From NCBI GenBank assembly GCA_021157645.1, contig JAGGWC010000043.1, positions 1 through 14,077 of the forward strand: a DNA stretch of 14,077 nt, given 5' to 3'. The stretch comes from Candidatus Cloacimonadota bacterium (lineage in GTDB: Bacteria; Cloacimonadota; Cloacimonadia; Cloacimonadales; TCS61). Both the position numbers and the translations under genes were made by a program. The notes below the pieces were generated by a model. The model saw only the letters and a list, made by a program, of their open reading frames with translations, did no database searches and was not told the DNA's origin. Within the stretch, counting starts at the first letter, position 1. Each line of letters starts with the position of its first letter. Shown here in pieces: positions 8,550 through 14,077 of this stretch.

Positions 8550-10529
8550 TTAACTCTCCGTTCTCTTTTTATTCATATGATTATTAGTTTCTAATTCTTC
8601 GTTGATGACTTGCAATTCTTCTTGCTGGGTTTTCAATTGTTCTGTAGTAGCTCTAAGTTCTTCTGTTTGTTCTTCCAGCTCTTCATTAGATGCACGCAAT
8701 TCTTCTTGTTGTTCCATTAACTTCTCTGCCTGTTTATTTGTTTTTTCTAGCATTATTTTTAACTGCTCTCTTGAAAGAGCTGAATTAAAAGCAATGGCAA
8801 TATTCTCCAGAGTAGATTTTATAAATTCCATCTCAAGAGTTGTAAACTCGTTTATGGAACCCAATTCAATTACACCAAGTACTTCACCTTCAAAAATAAA
8901 CGGTGCAACCAAGAGATTCTTGGGAATAATATCCGCAAAAGAAGAATTGATCAGAAAATAATCATCCGGAACATCCGAGAGAGTTATTATCTCTTTTCCA
9001 AGTGCAGCTTGTCCAGCTAAACCATCTCCGAATTTAATTTTCTGAGCGATTTCTTTCCCTTTTGATAAGGCATAACTATTGGAAAACAGTAAGCTCTTTT
9101 TTGCTTCATCCACAATATATATCATACCAGTCTGAGCATTTAAATATTTTGCTATATATGTGATAACAGTTCTGGATAAAGTTTTTATATCTTGGTCTCC
9201 ACGCATCTTTTCATTCAATTGATTTTGCCCTGTTTTTAGCCAGTTTTGTATTTTGTTTTCCTTTGAAGTTTTACGAAGATATTTTATCATTTTATTTAAT
9301 GCAATACCCAACTCATCCTTTTCTGATCTTGGTTTTATTTCTATGCTATAATCACCTGATGAAATTGTCTTTGCATGATTTGTGATAGCAAGCATATTTT
9401 CCTGTAATTTTCTAAAAGATGAAGCTAATAATCCGACTTCATCTTTGTTGTGATAATCGATTTTGTGCTCAATATCCCCTAAACTATGTTGTCTTGAAAC
9501 CTTGTTAATCATCATTAAAGGTTTAGTTATAACTTTGCGGATTAGAATGAGAATAAATATTATACCACCGATTGTAAATAGAACTGATATACTGATTATT
9601 AACAAAATCATTGTATTACGAGTTTTTATATAATCTGATATATCTTCTTGATAAACAACCAAGCCAACTGCATTATTATCAAAATTATATATGGGATTCA
9701 TTGCATAATAAAAGTTATTTTTTTTAAATATAACAAAATCAGTTATTTTTTTACTAAGCAAATAGTTAAATACATTATCAAGATCAAGATTATCGGAATT
9801 TGAATCAATAAGCTGATACTTTACTTGTTTATATTTTGTTAATCTATCATTATTATCAGAAAAAAGGTTAATATCTTTAGCCATATCTTTTAATATAAAA
9901 AAAGCAACTTCTCCTTCATCGGTTAACAGGTGTGTTTTGATCTCAGAAAATGGACAAATAAACTCAACAGAACCGGCAAACTCACCATTAAAAGTAAAGA
10001 TCGGAGATAGTCCCCTTATTACCATACCTAAGCGACCGACCTCAATTCCCATCGCCGGTTTGTGTATATTTGATACTTTAAGAACTGAATTTCTATAATC
10101 AGAGAGATCATCTCCTCCAGTGCCGTTCCAACATCTCAATAATGACCGGGCAGGTGGAACATGAAAATGGATGCGAGCCGGCATATTTGATTCTTCATTT
10201 AGTTTATTAGTTATTTCAGTAAATTCATCAATTAACATACTACGTGTTGTTTCCATGTCTCGCGTTTTATGGTATTCGGTATATGCTTTTTTAACTAATC
10301 CCATTTCTGAGATTGTCGATGCAATCCCTAAAGCAGCTTCAGAACGCGATTTAATTAAATCATTTGTGACTTTAAGTTTATTTTCAAGATTTCTGCTAAT
10401 TTCTTTATTGAAATTTTGATTTAAGAAATGAATATTAATAATGGTTGTTAGTAAAGATATCAATAATACAATAATCAGGATTGGAATGGATATTTTTATT
10501 CCAATAGGGTAATCTTTAAATCTAATCAT
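8550..10529 (-). CDS. Kinase-less membrane sensor: dCache-HAMP-GAF-coiled coil
   Basis: A 659-residue protein with a membrane segment at about 11-32, an extracytoplasmic sensor at about 35-300 and a second membrane segment at about 306-330. The sensor has the block IHFHVPPARSLLR (120-132), then GIEVGRLGMVIRGLSPIF (161-178), typical of the dCache_3 family found in chemoreceptors and kinases. HAMP follows at about 331-385, then a HAMP-like stretch and GAF at about 433-588. Seven Glu/Gln-rich heptads run from 602 to 650, and then a nine-residue tail to the stop. There is no HisKA, ATPase, GGDEF or MCP signalling domain. From residue 336 onward it aligns without gaps to the hybrid kinase encoded next door, but its Cache domain is different. 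The ATG is preceded by AGGAG (10535-10539), which overlaps the cheB stop. It is probably a co-receptor acting through the shared GAF/coiled coil, but could be a remnant of a duplicated kinase. Confidence 0.9.
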   Translation of the reverse strand: MIRFKDYPIGIKISIPILIIVLLISLLTTIINIHFLNQNFNKEISRNLENKLKVTNDLIKSRSEAALGIASTISEMGLVKKAYTEYHKTRDMETTRSMLIDEFTEITNKLNEESNMPARIHFHVPPARSLLRCWNGTGGDDLSDYRNSVLKVSNIHKPAMGIEVGRLGMVIRGLSPIFTFNGEFAGSVEFICPFSEIKTHLLTDEGEVAFFILKDMAKDINLFSDNNDRLTKYKQVKYQLIDSNSDNLDLDNVFNYLLSKKITDFVIFKKNNFYYAMNPIYNFDNNAVGLVVYQEDISDYIKTRNTMILLIISISVLFTIGGIIFILILIRKVITKPLMMINKVSRQHSLGDIEHKIDYHNKDEVGLLASSFRKLQENMLAITNHAKTISSGDYSIEIKPRSEKDELGIALNKMIKYLRKTSKENKIQNWLKTGQNQLNEKMRGDQDIKTLSRTVITYIAKYLNAQTGMIYIVDEAKKSLLFSNSYALSKGKEIAQKIKFGDGLAGQAALGKEIITLSDVPDDYFLINSSFADIIPKNLLVAPFIFEGEVLGVIELGSINEFTTLEMEFIKSTLENIAIAFNSALSREQLKIMLEKTNKQAEKLMEQQEELRASNEELEEQTEELRATTEQLKTQQEELQVINEELETNNHMNKKRTES

Positions 10530-10538
10530 TTCAACTCC

Positions 10539-11129
10539 TTATTTGTCCCTCTTGATAAATTCATCACTTATTTCATTTAGTGTAAGGATAAGATCGATCG
10601 TGCCTGTATCAATTGCAGATTGCGGCATAACCGGAAATTCAGCTTCAAGTGGATTCTGGGCAATTGTGAAGCCGCCTTTTTGCTTAATGATTTTCATCCC
10701 TTCGGCTCCATCATTGTTGGCTCCTGTTAAAATTATGCCAATCAGTTTTTCTCCATATACATCTGCAGCACTTTCAAAAAGTATATCAATAGATGGACGC
10801 GAATAATTCACTTTTTCATCTGATGAAATTGCGAAAGTTTTATTATTTTCTATTAGCAGATGATAATCTGGCGGTGCAAAATAGATATTTCCGACTTTGA
10901 TTATCTCATTTTGTTTGGCTTCTTTTACAAATAGTAAACATTTTTCATTGTAATATTCAAGATAATATCCTGTAGATGTTTTGTGAAGATGTTGCACAAT
11001 AATAACTGGTAGTGGAAAATCAGCAGGTAATGATGGTAATAACTTGCTTAAAACTTCCATACCACCGGCAGAAACTCCGATTACAATGCAACTAAATTTA
11101 GATAAATCCAATTTTGATTTTAGTTTCAA
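10539..11129 (-). CDS. cheB: CheB-type protein-glutamate methylesterase, stand-alone catalytic domain
   Basis: A 196-residue CheB methylesterase domain that hydrolyses glutamyl methyl esters on signalling proteins and can deamidate Gln. The catalytic serine is Ser20 in GVSAGG, the histidine is His47 in VQHLH, and the aspartate is Asp140 in LTGANNDGAEG; APPDYHLLI (85-93) and PQSAIDTG (169-176) are also typical. The usual N-terminal receiver of chemotaxis CheB is missing, so it cannot be switched by its own phosphorylation. Stand-alone or CheR-fused forms of this kind are known beside hybrid kinases. The start is TTG: no ATG precedes the GVSAGG motif, and AGGA at 11137-11140 lies 7 nt upstream and overlaps the cheR stop. 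It lies directly after cheR, the enzyme of the opposing reaction. The substrate is not evident because no MCP lies in the window. Confidence 0.93.
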   Translation of the reverse strand: MKLKSKLDLSKFSCIVIGVSAGGMEVLSKLLPSLPADFPLPVIIVQHLHKTSTGYYLEYYNEKCLLFVKEAKQNEIIKVGNIYFAPPDYHLLIENNKTFAISSDEKVNYSRPSIDILFESAADVYGEKLIGIILTGANNDGAEGMKIIKQKGGFTIAQNPLEAEFPVMPQSAIDTGTIDLILTLNEISDEFIKRDK

Positions 11130-11141
11130 AATATTTTCCTA
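11130..11141 (-). promoter_or_regulatory. Overlapping cheR stop and cheB ribosome site (decides the TTG start)
   Basis: Read on the minus strand, the cheR stop TAG (11141-11139) is part of TAGGAAA, whose AGGA is placed 7 nt before TTG at 11129. The overlap supports the TTG start of cheB and suggests translational coupling, which would keep the two enzymes in balance. Confidence 0.6.
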
Positions 11142-11960
11142 TTGGATTTTCTGGAAAATCTTACTCTTTTTATCAATTGGTTTGAAGTCATTTTCAATGC
11201 AGGAAAATTGAAGTGATTCTTTGCTCCCAAGAGCCAGAAATCCGCCACGAATCAAACTTTCATTAAAGAGTTTAAGAACATTATCCTGCAAATATTTATT
11301 GAAATAGATAAGTACATTCCGACAAAGAATAAGATGCATCTCTCCAAAAATGCTGTCTGTAACCAGATTATGATTTGCAAAAGTTACATTCTTAGAAAGT
11401 GCTTTGCTCATAATTGCTGATTTGTACCTGGCATGATAATAATCTGCAAAAGAAGTTTTACCACCAGCTTTTTGATAATTTGTTGTGTACATCTGCATAT
11501 CTTTCAATGAATAAATTCCCTGCCTGGCAGTATCTAAGGCATTTCCATTGAAATCTGTAGCAAAGATGGTAGTTTTATTGTAGATTCCTTCTTCCTTAAG
11601 TAAAATAGCAAGAGAATATACTTCTTCACCAGTAGCACAGCCAGCATGCCAGATCTTTATAAAAGGATATGTTTTTAGATAGGGAATAATTTTTTCACGC
11701 AGGTTATGATAAAATAGAGGATCACGGAACATTTCCGTAACAGTGATCGAGAAGTCATAAACTACTTTTTCAAAAAAAGATCGATCATGAAGAATATCTG
11801 AAGTCATATCATTTATTCTTTTGTATCCGTTTTTTTTCATTAGGTTTTTGATTCTTCTCTTTAACGATGCTTTGGCATAATGTCTGAAATCGTATCCATA
11901 GCATTTAAATACTGCTTCCAGAAAAAGATCGATTTCAATATTTTCAATATCTGTATTCAT
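11139..11960 (-). CDS. cheR: CheR-type protein-glutamate O-methyltransferase
   Basis: A 273-residue SAM-dependent methyltransferase of the CheR family, which methylates glutamates on chemoreceptor-like coiled coils. The N-terminal helical domain covers about 10-72 with the basic KASLKRRIKNLMKK stretch. TVTEMFRDP (73-81) is the conserved CheR segment before the catalytic domain. The SAM-binding motif is HAGCATGEEVYSLA (105-118), with FATDFN (Asp136) and LILCRNVLIYF (210-220). The length matches classical CheR (about 270-290), so it is complete. The ATG at 11960 has only a weak AAGGG about 11 nt upstream. It follows the REC-kinase by 31 nt and precedes cheB by 9 nt. With no MCP present, the Glu-rich heptads of the two downstream sensors are candidate targets; this is inference. 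Confidence 0.95.
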   Translation of the reverse strand: MNTDIENIEIDLFLEAVFKCYGYDFRHYAKASLKRRIKNLMKKNGYKRINDMTSDILHDRSFFEKVVYDFSITVTEMFRDPLFYHNLREKIIPYLKTYPFIKIWHAGCATGEEVYSLAILLKEEGIYNKTTIFATDFNGNALDTARQGIYSLKDMQMYTTNYQKAGGKTSFADYYHARYKSAIMSKALSKNVTFANHNLVTDSIFGEMHLILCRNVLIYFNKYLQDNVLKLFNESLIRGGFLALGSKESLQFSCIENDFKPIDKKSKIFQKIQ

Positions 11961-11991
11961 AGATGTAATTGCCCTTTTTATTCACAAGTAA

Positions 11992-13044
11992 TTATGAACT
12001 TAAAAATTCTAATACAAATGTAGTACCCTGTGGCTCATTTTTTTCTACGAAAACATTTCCTCCAAAATTATTCATAGCTGTTTTCACGATGTGAAGTCCA
12101 ATGCCCGTATTACCTGTTTTTCCATAAATAAAGTTTTCATCAAAAACTTTCTCCATCACATCTTCTGACATGCCAACTCCATAATCAGAAATTCTTACTT
12201 CACAGATTTTACCTTTTTCTATAATGTTAATGTCAATACGTTTTGTTTTGCCATGTATGATTGCATTCCTTATAATATTATCGAAAACCGATTCAATAGA
12301 TTCATCTGCCAGAATGTTGCTATTTCCTTTCAAATTAAATTTAATCGATTTATTTCCAATCATTATTGATTCCAGAATATGTTTAATATCATAATTCATT
12401 AAGTCTTTGTTTAGATTATCTTTACCCAAGATGCTCATTCTACGTATGAGTTTTATACTTTTATCAATATAAGCAGAAGCATCTTCCATGATCTGCACAT
12501 CCTTTTTTCTTTTGAATAGCCTGAAAGCACTTTTAATGACTGCCAGATTATTGATAATATCATGTCTTAAAATAGAATTTATCAAGAGTAATCTTTCTCG
12601 ATGGGCTATCACTTTCTTATCCGCAATCTGTCGCAATTTTATTTCCTGCTCCAAATCTTTTCTCTGAGTATAGATATCGAGGAAGATATTAACTTTTCCG
12701 ATCAAAATTGACGGGATGATAGGTTTAGTGATGAAATCTACACCACCGGATTCCACTCCTTTAATTTTATATACATCTTCTGAATATATTGCTGAAACGA
12801 AAATGACAGGAATATATTTTGTTTTTCTTACTTGTTTCATTAATCTAACAGTTTCAAATCCATCCATACCAGGCATTTGTACATCTAAAAGAATTAGTGC
12901 AATATCATTATCCAATGCAAATTTCAGAGCTTCATTGCCAGAATGAGCTCGAATTATTTCGGCATCTATATTTTGTAATATTGTTTCTATTGCGATTAAA
13001 TTTTCTAATCTGTCATCTACGATTAAAAGTTTTGGCTTTTCCAT
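11992..13044 (-). CDS. Response regulator-histidine kinase (REC-HisKA-like-HATPase), soluble
   Basis: A 350-residue cytoplasmic protein, first gene of the cluster. Residues 3-125 form a receiver (Asp10/Asp11, phospho-acceptor Asp54 in LLDVQMPGMDG, Lys107 in TKP). A charged coiled coil runs at about 127-155, then a dimerisation helix with candidate phospho-His161 in ILRHDIINNL. The ATPase domain has an N-box around Asn256-Asn260 (FDNIIRNAIIHG), G1 SDYGVGM with Asp287, and G2 GNTGIGL (311-317). The order REC-kinase means its activity is probably set by phosphorylation of its own receiver, perhaps by the hybrid kinase. There are no membrane segments. The frame is open up to a TTG at 13080, but I chose ATG 13044 because GGAG (13051-13054) lies 6 nt before it and the receiver begins right after (MEKPKLLIVDD). 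The longer form would add 12 residues with no ribosome site. The receiver is about 69% identical to that of the REC-Cys4 protein. Confidence 0.92.
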   Translation of the reverse strand: MEKPKLLIVDDRLENLIAIETILQNIDAEIIRAHSGNEALKFALDNDIALILLDVQMPGMDGFETVRLMKQVRKTKYIPVIFVSAIYSEDVYKIKGVESGGVDFITKPIIPSILIGKVNIFLDIYTQRKDLEQEIKLRQIADKKVIAHRERLLLINSILRHDIINNLAVIKSAFRLFKRKKDVQIMEDASAYIDKSIKLIRRMSILGKDNLNKDLMNYDIKHILESIMIGNKSIKFNLKGNSNILADESIESVFDNIIRNAIIHGKTKRIDINIIEKGKICEVRISDYGVGMSEDVMEKVFDENFIYGKTGNTGIGLHIVKTAMNNFGGNVFVEKNEPQGTTFVLEFLSS

Positions 13045-13050
13045 AATGTG

Positions 13051-13054
13051 CTCC
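13051..13054 (-). promoter_or_regulatory. Ribosome binding site fixing the start of the REC-kinase
   Basis: GGAG on the minus strand lies 6 nt before ATG 13044. It would fall inside the coding region of the longer TTG-initiated form, so it argues for the shorter one. Confidence 0.55.
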
Positions 13055-13071
13055 AATTTATTTCTAAAGTT

Positions 13072-13085
13072 AATACGCAATACGC
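13072..13085. repeat. Tandem heptamer AATACGC x2
   Basis: Two perfect back-to-back copies (13072-13078 and 13079-13085; GCGTATT twice on the minus strand) lie between the candidate -10 and the ribosome site of the REC-kinase. If TATAAT is the -10, they fall at about the transcription start. Confidence 0.5.
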
Positions 13086-13100
13086 ATATTATACAATATG
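13085..13100. repeat. Dyad CATATT-ATAC-AATATG over the candidate promoter
   Basis: A perfect 6-bp inverted repeat with a 4-nt centre covers the candidate TATAAT. It is directly adjacent to a tandem heptamer. It could be an operator, but AT-rich dyads are common by chance. Confidence 0.35.
13088..13093 (-). promoter_or_regulatory. Candidate -10 element for the six-gene sensory operon
   Basis: A perfect TATAAT on the minus strand lies 44 nt upstream of ATG 13044. The matching -35 is poor (TTAATA at an 18-nt spacing). A perfect TTGACA exists further up at 13141-13146 but has no good -10 at 16-18 nt spacing. The element lies within a dyad (13085-13100). The AT-rich context makes chance matches likely, and the organism's sigma consensus is unknown. 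Confidence 0.35.
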
Positions 13101-13219
13101 AAATTTTTATTTATTAAAAAAGAAAGTTTTAGATAATATTTGTCAAGTGAATTAAGAGAGCACACGCAGCATATTTATTTCTTAATGATATGACATAAAC
13201 TCATTTTACTTATTTTAAG

Positions 13220-13236
13220 GGAACATTTTCTGTTCC
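13220..13236. repeat. Inverted repeat GGAACA-TTTTC-TGTTCC downstream of cls
   Basis: A perfect 6-bp dyad with a 5-nt centre, 43 nt after the cls stop. In the minus-strand transcript it would form a hairpin, but it is followed by CTTAAAATAAG rather than a T-run, so it is a poor intrinsic terminator. It may be an operator or a weak processing/termination hairpin. It does not fit a Gram-positive LexA box, because the spacing between GAAC and GTTC is 7 rather than 4. Confidence 0.4.
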
Positions 13237-13279
13237 TTCATTTTGAGTTTCTTTATTTTCGAGCCTTTGCGTTAATTCA

Positions 13280-14077
13280 TTATTGTATAGGTGCCATTAA
13301 CCGTGCAATTTTAACTGCCAGTTTATACCAGAATGGTTTTTTTGTGTAGTCTTCTTCAGTTATCTGGAAGCTGTTAGCAAAATCTTCTATCATCATCTCT
13401 TCTACTTTGCCGGCAAATTCATTACTGCTGAATAATATGTTTATCTCAAAATTGATGCGGATAGAGCGGTTATCAAAGTTGGCAGTACCTATCATGGATC
13501 TTTCATTATCAATGAGCATAGTTTTCTGATGTAAAAATCCTTTTTTATATCTATAAACTTTTATGCCGACTTTGGTGATATCTTGCAGGTAAGAAAGTGT
13601 GGAAAGATTGGTAATAAATAGATCAGATTTTTCAGGGATCATCACTCTCACATCAACACCACGTAATCCGGCTAACTGCAATGCACACAAAACCTGCTGA
13701 TCAGGTACAAAATAAGGGCTGATTATCCATAAACGTTTTTTAGCAGAATTTATTGCATGAACAAAGAAAATTCCGCAGGTTTCCAGTTCATCCGCTGGTC
13801 CGCTGGGTAGAACTAGAACATTGTTATTCCATTCATGTAAATAGCTAGGTTCCCAATTCAGTTCGGGAACTTCCTGCGTTGCCCAGTACCAGTCAGAGAT
13901 AAAAGGAAGTTGCACACTTTGCACGGAAGGTCCTTCTATCTTCACATGAGTATCGCGCCAGTAACCATATTTTGGATGTATTCCCATATATTTATCGCTC
14001 ACATTCAAACCACCCACATAAGCAATTTTGCCATCAACAACCACTATTTTTCGGTGATTTCTAAAATTCAAACGAAG
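13280..14077 (-). CDS. cls: Cardiolipin synthase (PLD family), C-terminal part; 5' end outside window
   Basis: 265 visible residues of a ClsA-type phospholipase-D superfamily enzyme, which joins phosphatidylglycerol molecules into cardiolipin at the inner membrane. Both HKD catalytic motifs are present: NHRKIVVVDG (His8, Lys10, Asp15 counted from the window edge) and LHQKTMLID (His183, Lys185, Asp190) followed by GTANFDNRS. The tail KPFWYKLAVKIARLMAPIQ resembles the usual amphipathic C-terminus of the family. Compared with E. coli ClsA (486 residues), about 215-220 residues, including the N-terminal membrane segments, should lie beyond 14077. The frame continues through the edge (Leu-Arg-Leu before NFRNH), so the TTG at 14071 is an internal codon and not the start. 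It is on the same strand as the sensory cluster but 235 nt upstream of it, so it is probably a separate transcription unit. Confidence 0.95.
   Translation of the reverse strand, partial: LRLNFRNHRKIVVVDGKIAYVGGLNVSDKYMGIHPKYGYWRDTHVKIEGPSVQSVQLPFISDWYWATQEVPELNWEPSYLHEWNNNVLVLPSGPADELETCGIFFVHAINSAKKRLWIISPYFVPDQQVLCALQLAGLRGVDVRVMIPEKSDLFITNLSTLSYLQDITKVGIKVYRYKKGFLHQKTMLIDNERSMIGTANFDNRSIRINFEINILFSSNEFAGKVEEMMIEDFANSFQITEEDYTKKPFWYKLAVKIARLMAPIQ

Noticed and set aside
8549..8552. The 1-nt junction between sensor and hybrid kinase as a frameshift splitting one giant protein
   Set aside because: The downstream frame begins with its own ATG, ribosome site, membrane segment and Cache domain, so these are two full receptors and not one broken gene.
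13045..13080. A 12-codon N-terminal extension of the REC-kinase from a TTG at 13080
   Set aside because: GGAG with 6-nt spacing points to ATG 13044. The receiver begins directly after that ATG, as in its paralogue, and the extension overlaps the probable transcript start.
13118..13146. Promoter based on the perfect TTGACA at 13141-13146 (minus strand)
   Set aside because: At spacings of 16-18 nt the -10 position reads TTCTTT, TCTTTT or CTTTTT, which is not a usable match. The hexamer alone is weak evidence in AT-rich DNA.
13280..14071. cls as a complete 263-residue gene starting at TTG 14071
   Set aside because: The frame continues upstream through the window edge with family-typical residues, and the visible part lacks the N-terminal half and membrane segments of cardiolipin synthases.

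Overview
The window is AT-rich bacterial DNA, roughly one third G+C by eye. It carries a secreted tricorn-type protease, a ClsA-like cardiolipin synthase and large multi-domain sensor kinases. Signal peptides, Cache-domain receptors and cardiolipin synthase suggest a didermic bacterium. The mix of a bacterial tricorn homologue with GAF-kinase-REC-REC-REC hybrids fits the FCB-type lineages (Bacteroidota relatives, Cloacimonadota-like candidate phyla), but this placement is a low-confidence inference. There is no rRNA, tRNA, CRISPR array or insertion sequence in the window.

Layout, left to right. Positions 2-172 (+) are the last 56 codons of a HEAT-repeat-like protein, followed by a candidate terminator hairpin. 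Positions 340-3429 (+) encode a 1029-residue tricorn-like serine protease with an intact Ser-His...Ser...Glu catalytic set. Positions 3430-3744 are a convergent intergenic gap holding only a short degenerate repeat. Positions 3745-13044 (-) are six closely packed genes. In transcription order they are a REC-histidine kinase, CheR, CheB, a kinase-less dCache-HAMP-GAF sensor, a 1382-residue Cache-HAMP-GAF-kinase-REC-REC-REC hybrid, and a REC protein with a C-terminal four-cysteine domain. Positions 13280-14077 (-) are the C-terminal half of a cardiolipin synthase that enters from the right edge.

The six-gene cluster is the interesting part. Gaps between genes are 31, 9, 9, 1 and 25 nt. Several Shine-Dalgarno sequences overlap the preceding stop codon, so the set looks like one translationally coupled operon read from an AT-rich promoter region at about 13081-13150. 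It combines chemotaxis-type adaptation enzymes (CheR methyltransferase, CheB methylesterase) with two membrane sensors and two kinases. There is no MCP signalling domain, CheA or CheW, and also no HPt domain or DNA-binding output, in the window.

The two membrane sensors are tandem paralogues over their HAMP-GAF-coiled-coil parts, with a gapless alignment of 133/219 identities counted by hand. The upstream one stops inside the shared Glu-rich heptad coiled coil, before any kinase domain. The two outermost genes carry closely related REC domains (91/132 identities). A reasonable model, which is inference, is a kinase array in which the two receptors co-assemble through the shared GAF/coiled coil. 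CheR/CheB might tune it by methylating that coil, and phosphate would be passed among five REC domains.
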